Origin: Rhytidiadelphus loreus
Lineage: Eukaryota; Streptophyta; Bryopsida; Hypnales; Hylocomiaceae
Length of the DNA: 64,000 nt
Direction: 5' to 3'
NCBI GenBank assembly: GCA_947034895.1
Contig: OX344764.1
Coordinates: 2,232,001 to 2,296,000 of the forward strand
Part shown: one piece after another, positions 25,903 through 35,398 of the stretch
How positions within the stretch are numbered: position 1 is the first letter of the stretch
Layout: each line of letters starts with the position of its first letter
Position numbers and translations under genes: made by a program
Notes under the pieces: generated by a model
Databases searched by the model: none
Told to the model about the DNA's origin: nothing
The model's input: only the letters and a program-made list of their open reading frames with translations

Positions 25903-28900
25903 CTATTTTCGGATCAAAACAACCAATATGCAATCCAAGGGCAAGTTAGACATCCTCTTCTCTCGAGCAGCCGTGGTAGCATTTTTCTCCAAGTGTTCAA
26001 AAAATTGATGGCACTTTTCTTCATCAATATGCTCCACCATGATTGAATTGAAAGCACTCCTTATGTAATTTTTTGTAAATTGTCCGTATGCCTCACGGTT
26101 AGCAAGAATTTGCACCACTTCATTTGGCGGGAAGTAATTTTGCCGCATGATCTCACATTGTTTGATGTGGAAAGCGTTTGTAGACTCTACATCTACTTTC
26201 ACATCATCCACACTATGAGAGTACATTGGAACATTGAAGGTATCTCTTCTCTCTTCTTCTATAATACCCTGCAATACTAAAACCTCTCCAAAGATTAGTA
26301 AGAAAGTCATTGAAATGTGATGGACTATATGCCCTTGTTTTGCATATGACAGAAATCTGCAAGCTTAGAATCTCTTCTTTGAATCTTTCGGAAGGAGAGA
26401 GCCTAGATAATTGTGAGGACATGTAGAAATTTTTGGTGTCCAAAGAAAATTCAAAATGTGTTGAATGCAATGATAGCATCATACCATCATTCCACAGAAC
26501 AAATTTCCTATTGAATCTTGAAATCATAATATTATCAAACTCATGCAAATGGGATGAATTTGGTAAACAATATTGCTTAGATAACTGTAACTTGTTAGTC
26601 TCTATTTGCTTAACCCCTAAAGTCCCATTGTCCCCTCGAGGGACAATTTGGAATTTGGGCAAGCTCCTAAGGGCTGAAATTTTACCCTAATTTTTTGAAA
26701 ATAGAAAAGCTGATAAGCTTTGTAAGAATATAATTTTTATTACAATCGGTGCCTAGAAGCAAAAGTTATTCAACAAGAAGTCCAAATTTTAACTCGGCAG
26801 GCAAAAAAATAAATCCACAAAAAACTTGAAATTATATTTTTCAATTTTTTTCCTTGTAGATCATATTTTTGTCTTCATGTGAAGATTTGGTTCATTCCAT
26901 TTTGATTAGTGATGTGAAGGTTATGAACAATTTTATTTTTTGGGCAATCTAAAAATCTTCTTGAAAAAATAACTTATAGGATTCATTTCAGAATGCAATT
27001 TTCAAATTTTTTCAAGTTCTTTTTTTTGAAAAGGTTAATTTTTCTTTCTAGCAACAATCTCATCATTGGGATTATTGTATTTCAACCCCATCTAAGAGCT
27101 ATTAACAATTTAGTTTTTCTTTCAATCTTGGACCTACTTCTACTCGACAATTTTTTGAAGTATGAAAATCAAGTTGCTATTTTTTGAAATTTTTTCCTAG
27201 ACTCCCAACTCAATTCTTCAACACAATAAATTTTAAATTCAAATTCCGTAGTGCAAATTGTTTCCACAAATAGCGGTCAAAGTCATCTGAAATTGCAATT
27301 TAGTGTTCAAAAAAACTTGTTTTTTCAACTTTGAATGCTCATATCTCTCAATCTGTACGGTCAAACTTCATGAAATTTTTACCACATGATCTCAAAAAAG
27401 TAAAGTTCAATATCCTATGGTTTAATTCCAAAAAATGTTTACTTTGTTTTTTTGGACAAACGCAGTAGAAATGGCAGTCTTGAGTGTTTTTTGACAGAAA
27501 AATGGCCTTGGGCCTTTACGGGTTAATTGAAGGTTAAGAGTTTGACAATTGTAGAATGTTCTACCCCAAGTTATCTACTATGATTATATAGAAAGAAATA
27601 CGAGGAAATTATGTGTTTCAATCCAAGGTAAAAGATTAGCCTAGACATCCTTTTAGTCTAAGCAACACATAAGAGAAAAAATGAGGCTTCTAGAGGGCTG
27701 CTCTGGAGTGACCAAACAAGGCTATTGTTTTCAAAGTAGTCCATGGCCGGAATCTAGCTACAGAGGAAAGTCAGCTTGGGTGAATATTGCTGGAAGGCAA
27801 AACTGCAGGTTTGAGTTGGGTGATTTTAGGGGGAAAAAAAAATTTTGCCAAAAAAAAGATGGAATGGTAGTTCAGCTGTTGCTGGAGCAAGCCTCCGGAA
27901 GCCTCATTTTTTCTCTAATGATTCACCCTTCACTAAGCAATAATATATGATTTAAAAGGATATTAAGTAAGTGCTTAGTCATTGCCATCCTTTATATACC
28001 ATTTATGGAAAGATACATATCCAAACTATTCATTTATTTCTATTGGAGTAGAGACAATTGCAATTAGTTGTTTTTTGAGATTGACTTGAGTGAACTAGAG
28101 AATACCTCAATGAGGAGTTCTTCCCATGTTGCCTCAAAGACTTTACTACAAGGCCCCGTATACTCCCCCTCCCTAGGCCATTGAATTTGTGAATGGTGCC
28201 CTTCCGCACGACCCATAGTGTAAAAGAGAACGAGACCACCTGGGACAACTTCATCTGCTCGAGATAGCAAAAAATTACGAAGATCTTGCCTTGCAGCTTG
28301 TGTGAAGGCTTGCACTGTTGCAACATTCTTGTTATCGTCTATCCACACTCTCCCCTTGTTATAAGCGGGTGAAGATTTGTCCAACACCGCATCAGGCACC
28401 TGGACAATGGAGCAATAGCCACGCAATGCATGAAAAATCTTGACTCAAATTTATTGCGATGATTTCATTAAGCTTGTTATAGTTTATGCCGTGACCGACA
28501 ATAATTTTGACAATGGAACTACATTTCTTAGGGACACTGATAAACTGCAAGCAAAGTTACCTGTGACATCCATTGAACCGCGAAGGAAGAGATTGCGACA
28601 TGAAGACTTCCCCTGGGAAAGAGGCGTCTGTAGAATGATCCTGCCACTGCCGTGACATAGAAATCCTGCATGCTTGTTTGCGTTTTTCTCCACTCCTCCA
28701 CTTAAAGGAACAAAGTGTCGAAATCATTGGAAGGCAAGTCACAGAAGAAATACTGCACCTCGTCAGGAGATTTCCCTCCCACTGCTCGAGCTTGCTCGGC
28801 ATACATTTCGGTAGCACATCTCCGCATATCCAAGAGTATTCGCTCCCACGGAGCATCCGAAATCAGCCATACGAATTGTGCTTCCGCTCCAGTTCTTAAA

Positions 28901-29047
28901 AAATCCCAGCTCCATAATCTCATGCTCCAAGATCGGCTTCAAGATATTTAAGGACTGAGATTGTATCCACTGCTGGATACAATTTAAGGACTGAGATTGT
29001 ATCGCTGCTCCAGATTTTCGATTTCCTGAGATCAGACAATGACTCAA
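25903..29047 (-). pseudogene. SABATH-family carboxyl methyltransferase, broken
   Basis: SABATH enzymes methylate carboxyl groups of small acids such as salicylate, jasmonate or IAA using SAM. Exon 1 (29047-28561) has the SAM-binding motif ADFGCSVGANT, then [30 protein letters not shown] and VQWMSQ. Exon 2 (28399-28106) has LDKSSPAYNKGRVWID. Exon 3 (26268-25903) has FNVPMYSHSVDDV and ends VVLIRK. Splice phases agree. Exon 1 is broken twice: a frameshift just after GANT (about 28831-28838) and an in-frame TAA at 28704-28702. A 22-base segment occurs twice, 36 bases apart (28947-28968 and about 28982-29003), near the N-terminus. Intron 2 (1.8 kb) holds a TTAA transposon. The substrate cannot be inferred. 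An assembly error could explain one break, hardly both. Confidence 0.85.
26610..27526. mobile_element. TTAA-flanked (piggyBac-like) element, copy 1
   Basis: 917 bp including the flanking TTAA on each side. The left end TTAACCCCTAAAGTCCCA pairs with the right end, whose complement reads TTAACCCGTAAAGGCCCA. A near-palindrome, ATTGTCCCCTCGAGGGACAA, follows the left end at about 26628. The TTAA target and CCC-starting ends fit the piggyBac superfamily. No transposase ORF is present. It lies inside intron 2 of the broken SABATH gene. Confidence 0.7.
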
Positions 29048-29509
29048 GCCCTTTGACTATGGAGGAATCATTCTTTTTTCATGATGTCTTCAATGATGCA
29101 ATGTAAGTTTTATAAGGCCTAGCTGAGGGATGAAGCTTGATGTATTGTCACTGCTCCATAAGAAGTGGAGACGTAACTGCAACTAGCCTGCAACATCACT
29201 TAAGTTTGTGAAAACCTTTTCACATTCCATATGAAATTGATGATAATTGATGCAATTATATATTTCTAAATTTCTAAATTTTAAACGTAGTGAATCACTT
29301 TGAAGTCATATTCAAGTCCTTTCTCATCCAAAGTTCATCCAATTTTTTTTCTAGATATGAAAAAAAAACTAGCAAAAAGGAAGACTACTTCTTGATCCCC
29401 AAAGTACACAATTATTTTGTAGTGTTGCAATTTGTCATCCCCTATAGTGCTTGAAAAAAAGGAGTGATTGCATATCAAATTTTCTATTGACTTGTGGCAA
29501 GAATCTTTC
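29048..29509. repeat. 5' flank of the SABATH pseudogene and dispersed repeat copy
   Basis: 29048-29270 is upstream sequence of the methyltransferase pseudogene. From 29280 to 29509 it matches 10290-10510 in the same orientation. The last part matches the left side of the unoccupied site at 22481-22511. Confidence 0.5.
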
Positions 29510-30786
29510 TTAACCCTCACCACCCAAGGGGACCAAAAATGTCCTCACACAATCTAGCAGTCAACTTCAAAGTGCTGTAGTTTTTTCATCCATTACATGT
29601 TTTTTGAGGCCTGAGAGAGCCCGTTTCAAGGCTGTTCCCTTTCACTGTTCCCCACAGTGAAGGACAACCGACTGTCAAAAAAAAATTAAAATTAAAATTC
29701 TTCAAATGGTAAAAGAAGTTGAAAAAAAAAATTTAAAACCTTTTTTTTTTTTTTTTTTTTTCCCGGAAATGACTTGGTCGCCTCTCGACCACGTAGGACG
29801 CTGAGGTGGCAGGCCAGCTGTCCTGTTCCCTACGTTCTCGCAGCAGGGGAACCCGCAGTCCCTTAGAGGCCTCAAAAACCATCTAATGCAATGTCTAAAT
29901 TCAATAAAACTTGTTGGTAAAGTTTTTCATGCTAGTCTATTTTCCGTGGTAAAATTTTCAGATCAATCCAAGATGTAATGAGTTTTTGAAAGCCATTCAA
30001 AGTTTGCAGGTTCAATTTGAGTTCACCACACTGAATTGAGATGGATGCAACTTTGGGAGCTTGTATCTTTTTCATCTAATATTAGTTTTCAATAAAATTT
30101 GTTGGGTTTTGTTCCCCATAAAGTCTACTTATTATGGTAAAATTTTCATGTCAATCCAAGTTGTTTTAAATGCTTGGGAGCAATTCAAAGTGCAAAATCC
30201 TGACATTTTTGCATTATAGTGAACTTTGGTGGCTTATAACTTCTTCAGACAAGGTTTGTTTTCAATAATTTTTGTTGTAAGAGTTGTGCATACTAGTCTT
30301 GTTCTTGTAGTAAAAATTTCATATCAATCCAAAAAGTTATGATTGACTGAGAAGCATTTTAGTAGAAATAGTTTCAATCATAGTGTGCTTTTTTGCTACT
30401 TTTTTCACTGTTTTTTGACATTTCAAAAAAAAATTGTAAACGCAATGAGTCAATTGAATGATTTTTTTTCCCATCAAAGTGTTTGATTTTTGTTCTTGAA
30501 TCACTTTGTAGCTTAAAGTTTTTTCATTTGAGTAGTTTTAGAAATCAAATTTCACCTCCAAATGTGTTTTTAGGAAAATGCCATTATCTTTTTTCAACAC
30601 TAGAAAATTATAATCTTTCAATCTATGCGGTCAAATGACCCCAAATTTGATTTACACCATCTATAACATACTCACTATAAGATTGTATGGTTGAGATTTT
30701 CATACCTTACTCACATTTAGACTTATAACACTTGAAAAGCAAGGTTGTTTTTTGACATGGTTAGGCCTTGGGTGGTGAAGGGTTAA
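29510..30786. mobile_element. TTAA-flanked (piggyBac-like) element, copy 2, with nested insertion
   Basis: The left end TTAACCCTCACCACCCAAGG and the complement of the right end, TTAACCCTTCACCACCCAAG, form about 22 bp TIRs with one gap. TTAA is present at both borders (29510-29513 and 30783-30786). A hairpin-capable GGGGAC/GTCCTC pair follows the left end. Copy E of the CATTAGATG family (29591-29889) is inserted inside; without it the element is about 978 bp. A sister locus lacking it is at 22511. Confidence 0.8.
29591..29889 (-). mobile_element. CATTAGATG-family element, copy E
   Basis: 299 bp with ends CATTACATG (one change) and CATCTAATG. The repeats extend inward through GTTTTTTGAGGCCT and AGGCCTCAAAAACC, giving TIRs of about 22 bp. 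The internal hairpin lies at 29771-29795 (ACTTGGTCG/CGACCACGT). It sits inside the TTAA element, so it is the younger insertion of the two. Confidence 0.8.
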
Positions 30787-31053
30787 TAAAAACAAGTGAC
30801 AATAAAATCCTGAAACATCCACCCTTCAATAAAGAACATGGGACTAATCACTCCTCTTGTTTTCAATCAATTCAAAATATCCAAATATTGAATTTGTCTT
30901 GCTCTTAGACCAGGATTGTGGAGCTCATGGATCCAGCTTCCATCCTTGTTCTCCATGGTCATTGACGGCCTCCCCCCTTCACTTTAGTCCAAGTATGAAC
31001 ATGAGGCCGAAAAATGCTAGCTTGCACTAGCATATATTGTGGCTATTACAGCC
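30787..31053 (+). repeat. Dispersed repeat, right flank of the TTAA element
   Basis: Matches 22515-22725, sharing AATCACTCCTCTTGTTTT and GTCCAAGTATGAACATGA-like phrases. Relative to that copy it carries an extra segment of about 40 bases near 30905-30945. Confidence 0.6.
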
Positions 31054-31771
31054 CATTAAGGTAGTGTGCTCATAAACTGCCCTTCTTTTTCAGATCGTCC
31101 TGTAGGTAGCTGTAGAATGGATGCAAGGTGATCCTTGAATGGCCCTGTTTGCTCTGTTAATGAATTCAAGTAGAATTGTTTTTATTATTGTAAGAACCAA
31201 CCATTGGCTATGATTTCTATACATTTCTTTATAAGTCACAAGGGGATGGATTTTGGGACACCTATGGTCACAAATAGGTGCCTATGACCTGGATCTTTGA
31301 AAATTTATAAGTAATTCAAAAATGCTTGGAAAAATATGAAACTACTTGCATTGGATTCCGCATCTATTTTTCTTTCTCTGAAAAATGATCTAAAAATCAT
31401 TTTGTCCCTGAAACCTGTGAAAAAGGCAAATCAACCCTTAAAGTGACGGTTTATGAGCACACTACCTTAGATGTGTTTTCTATGTCGTGGAGGGCTCTGA
31501 GTTCCCTGCCTTCGGGAACAGTCGAAATCGGGTTCGCGCAGCGAGCTGACGTGGTCGAGAGGCTACCACGTCGGAAAAAACGAATTTTTTTTTTTTTTTT
31601 TTTAAATGAAATTTTTTTTCTGTTTTTTTTCATTTCAAGAGTAAATTTTTTTTTTTTTTTTTTTTTAATTTTTTTAATCGGGAACGCATGTTCCCTAAAA
31701 CTGCGGGGGGCGGGACAGCGTCAGGAACGACCTCGAAATGGCCCTCCCGACCCCCCAGAAAACATCTAATG
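31054..31771 (-). mobile_element. CATTAGATG-family element, copy D, split by a MITE in its end repeat
   Basis: CATTA (31054-31058) is separated from GATGTGTTTTC (31470 onward) by the MITE at 31059-31467; rejoined they give the family end CATTAGATGTG. The right end is CATCTAATG. Without the insertion the copy is about 307 bp. It has a GTTCCC/GGGAAC hairpin (31501-31519) and the internal hairpin GACGTGGT (31548-31555)/ACCACGTC (31565-31572), followed by a long T-rich core and a GC-rich right end. Confidence 0.8.
31059..31467. mobile_element. TA-flanked mariner/Stowaway-like MITE
   Basis: 409 bp with ends AGGTAGTGTGCTCATAAAC and GTTTATGAGCACACTACCT, a perfect 19 bp TIR. TA lies on both sides (31057-31058 and 31468-31469). 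Its insertion point is known exactly because it interrupts the end repeat of copy D. Related half-copies are at 35040-35270 and from 53837. No ORF. Confidence 0.85.
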
Positions 31772-33143
31772 CACTTCTCTGGATGCATAGTGACACTTTT
31801 GTCACTATGCACTCAAAATTTTAATTAATTAATTTTAAACTCCCCTCCAAACCCCCCCACTCGGGTTTAAAAAAATTAATTTAATTAAAATTAATTTCTT
31901 AATTTTTCATCCCCCCTCCCCCTACTTGTAATTTTCTAAATGAGGTTAACATGACAAACAATATGGGACAATGAAAATCCCATATCCCGTATCCGTATAT
32001 CGTATATTGTATACGTATCCATATTGTATAATATTCTAATATCAAGTATCTGTATTCATATTTTGGTACCGTATCCGTATCCGTATCCGTATTTTGATCC
32101 TATATCCGTATTTGTATTTGGATGGTGGCTTAGATTCAATCTCAAAGATTAACAGCTTAAGAAATTTTGAGAAATCAACGGCATTCTGGAGGGGGAAGCA
32201 TTTTAAAAAAAAATCAACGGCCTATTCATTTTGGGGAAAGGGGGGGGGGCAACTAATGGCAAACTAGATGTGGGTGCATAGTCAAGCACTATTAGAATGT
32301 CAATTCTTTAATTTGACGGCCCTGGTTGTTGTGTAGGCCTTTCTTCATCAAGCTATGTCAAACTTGAGTAATTGTTCTTAGGCTCTTTTGGTAACTAGAA
32401 AATCACTGTTGATGGCAAAATTAAGCAATTGAAAGGTGCCATTCTCAATTTTTAGGATTATGGTGGACCGCTCCAAGCATGCCACCAATTGTAAAAACCC
32501 ACCAAAAAATGTCCCATTCATTTTGCAAGAGGATTATTTCCCGTAATCCCCTCTTAGCTCATGAAATCCATGAAATCCATGATTACAAATTCTTCATTCA
32601 TCCATCACATATTTAATCCATTTCTAGACGGGTGTTACGTCAAGCAATCTCCTTGTTGTCGGAACTTTTGAAAAATAAACAGGCATTCCTTGTCGGGCTT
32701 TGCCCTCTTTGCCAGCCTGTTTATTTTTAGAATTCCCTCTGCCTACAGTAGGTGATTGCAATGTACAGAAGTAGTTCGGCATGGCCACAGGGGTATGGAT
32801 GCTGGGTTTAACAGGCTCCCTGCAGAATGATGAAGATCCTAGTTTCAGGATGCCCTTCAGTTGGAAGACTTGCAAGTCGGAGTGACTGAAGGGTTTGTGA
32901 TCAGATTGGAATCGCTGCTACTGTAGGTTGTACATGCAGGTCATCATTCCTAGGGTTTAATAAAAATTTACAAAAAAGGGGTTTGATCTCAATCATCGAC
33001 GGTTGCCTGGTGTGAATAGCTACCTAGGGTCCTGTATACTTTGGACATTAGGACTTCGCTGGCTTTGATGTGGTATAGAATGTCATGGATTGTCATGGCT
33101 GATCTTCTGTACTCCTCTTGCCCTCAACAGTCTGTTTGTTCAG
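31772..33143. other. Intergenic DNA with a GTATCC-rich tract and a hairpin
   Basis: 31980-32115 is built of diverged GTATCC/GTATATC words, inverted relative to the tract near 10645-10745. At 32671-32728, perfect 14-base arms AAAAATAAACAGGC and GCCTGTTTATTTTT enclose a 30-base segment that can itself pair through GGGC/GCCC. No gene was recognised; upstream exons of the dioxygenase pseudogene were looked for but not found. Confidence 0.5.
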
Positions 33144-33375
33144 GTCCCACACTACAGTCCACAGGGGAAGGTGGTTGATACCTTAGTCACTTTTGGGTTG
33201 CAGATTTTGAGCAACGGGAGGTACAGAATTAAGTGTGGAGCACCGAACATTTGTGAGCTCAAAGCCCCGTATATCAATTGCCACTTTCAGTGCCCCTTCA
33301 GACGAGACAGTTGCAGATCCCATCCCTGAGTTGCTAACTGCCAAAGAGCTTCCGGCCGAGGTTGAAGCCGATTAA
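33144..33375 (+). pseudogene. 2-oxoglutarate/Fe(II) dioxygenase, last exon, frameshifted
   Basis: The exon begins after TTGTTCAG and reads GKVVDTLVTFGLQILSNGRY, then, after losing frame at about 33234, VEHRTFVSSKPRISIATFSA and ends at TAA 33373-33375. ILSNGRY, the VEHR histidine (iron ligand) and the RISIATF Arg-x-Ser (2-oxoglutarate binding) are hallmarks of the C-terminus of plant 2-ODDs. Two bases appear lost between AAG and GTG GAG. The catalytic HxD and the N-terminal domain were not found. The substrate cannot be inferred. Confidence 0.8.
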
Positions 33376-35398
33376 ATTCTCCGAGTTTGAGAAATCGTTT
33401 TACTTTGCCGGTTGGGCGAAAGCTTTTTCTGGCGAAGAGCATGCATCATTATCGGTCACTTACTAGTCGATCAGGATTGACACTGTACAATGATGAGCAA
33501 CCAATCAACTTTATGCCATGATATATCAACTTTGTAGCACTTAAAATGCAAGGTTCTGATGCGGCTAGGACCTTTGTTTGAATTGAACCCTCAAAGTATG
33601 TAGATTCTACCCTGAAAGATCATGTACTAAGCCCACGCTATATATGTGGTTTCCTCTTTGGGTTCTGAAGTTGTAATTCCAGTTTATGCATGAGTTTAGA
33701 TTCAATTTTGTAGTGATGCAATGAAGCAAGGCTATGGATACCAGGACACGAAGCGTGCAATGGTGAATCAGGTGGTACCGTTTGAAATTGTATATGAAGT
33801 ACAATCACAAACGCGTGTGTTACTTGCCACGTTATGTTGCAAACTTCAGTGAAGAGCCTGAAATGAAGCGACTGTAATGTGAAGCTTTGAAAATTTGGTC
33901 GTTGAGTGTCAGTTGAGCTTAGTTGGGAAACATATGCTGATGTAAGTGACTCACTGCCTAGTTGAAAAGCTCTCTAATTTAAGAGAAAGAGGAATTTTCA
34001 GATTTCTCGTTATCAAGTTTAGATTATTAACATTCTCTAAAGTGTTTTGAGCTTGAAAACTCATCCCAAGGACACCATGGTAGGACAACCCGATGCCATC
34101 TTGCTTTGTAGAAAAATTCATTTTGGGGGTTAAGCAGCCCGGCAGAAACCAGAAAATGGTTGTTTTATTGCATTTAGAAGTTAAAGGAAGAGCCATGAGA
34201 TGGTTTACGTGGAATCATAAGAACGATAAAGTGAATAGTAGGGAGGATAATAGAACACTCAAATACAGCTCAAATGACAAAGAGACAAAGGAGAACTTGC
34301 AAGAACCAAAATAAAGTAAGTACACCTAAAATAAGCAATTTAGCATGTTTCCCATTATTATATTGAAAAAGATTTTGTGGGGGTCTTGTTGGTTGTCAAA
34401 AGGGGATTCTTTTATCAGTAGAATGCTGCTTCTTTTGGATATTGTATGAATAAACTTTGAATTTTCAAAGTGCTTTAAAATAGATGCTTCTTAAACTGAT
34501 CTTAAACTCTGACGAACACTAGACTCTCATGAACACTGGCAATACATTTTAAGCAAGAATATGTGTCGATGTTGGTTTTAGATAGGTGTCAGGTTTTAGG
34601 TGTCGTTACCTTGAGTGTCTTTCCAGAGGAAGATCACTGTGATGTTGAAAATTGTCAAGTATCAAGCAACCGCAGGAGGGGCCAAAAATGCGAGCTTTGT
34701 TCCACGAACAGAGGCGCTGTGCAAATGCGCATTGAAAACTCAATGCAAACTGCAGCATTTGGGGATGAGATTCTGGGGTTCAGACTTCAGAATCAGAACA
34801 AACCCGAATTGGAAAGGAACACATGTGATTGGGTCCATTTTCAAATGTAGTGACAAGTGAACATTTATGAATTTCAATTGGAAGGTGGCATGCCAACTAC
34901 CTTGTTATAGAGAATGCAAAATCTGCAAACTTGATTTTACACAAGTATGGTCACACTTAAGATCCTTGCTTGGTATTTATTGCAAGTCCCCATGATTCTT
35001 CTTGTTTCCCCATCTCTCTTTACAAGCTTACTGTGTGTGTATTTTGCTACACCTATTGTCAAGAATAGGTGCTTACGACAAAAATCTTTGAAAATTCACA
35101 AGTAATTCAACAATGGTTTGAAAAATACAAAAAACACTTGTGTTACATTATGCATCTATTTCTCTTTTATCTAAAAAATGAGCTAAAAATCTTCCCATCC
35201 ACTCAAACCCATGAAAAAGGCAGACCAACCCTGAAATGGTCACTTTTAGAGCAGACAACCTTACCGTAGCTCATTACAACTACAAGCTAGCTCAAAATGA
35301 CTGCCACTCCAAAAACAATCTGTTCTCTTTGTTGTACCTTGGCTTGTACATGATTATTTCAATTCAAAAACTCCTTAGTGTAGATGCCGGATAAATTC
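33376..35398. other. Intergenic DNA with a MITE half-copy
   Basis: Gene-like composition persists to about 34900, but the ORFs at 34093-34314 and 34563-34860 resemble no family I know. 35040-35270 matches the right half of the TA-flanked MITE at 31059-31467 (AATAGGTGC..., AAGTAATTCAA, and an eroded end near 35250-35265). The remainder is probably the 3' flank of cystathionine beta-lyase. Confidence 0.45.

Noticed and set aside
26213..26662. 149-codon minus-strand ORF as a separate gene
   Set aside because: It crosses the acceptor of SABATH exon 3 in another frame and runs into a transposon end.
31443..31769. 108-codon ORF
   Set aside because: It is the GC-rich and poly-T interior of a transposable element read through; long Phe runs come from poly-T.
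34563..34860. Overlapping ORFs of 81-95 codons as a small gene
   Set aside because: Two overlapping frames are open, neither resembles a known protein and no splice partners were found.
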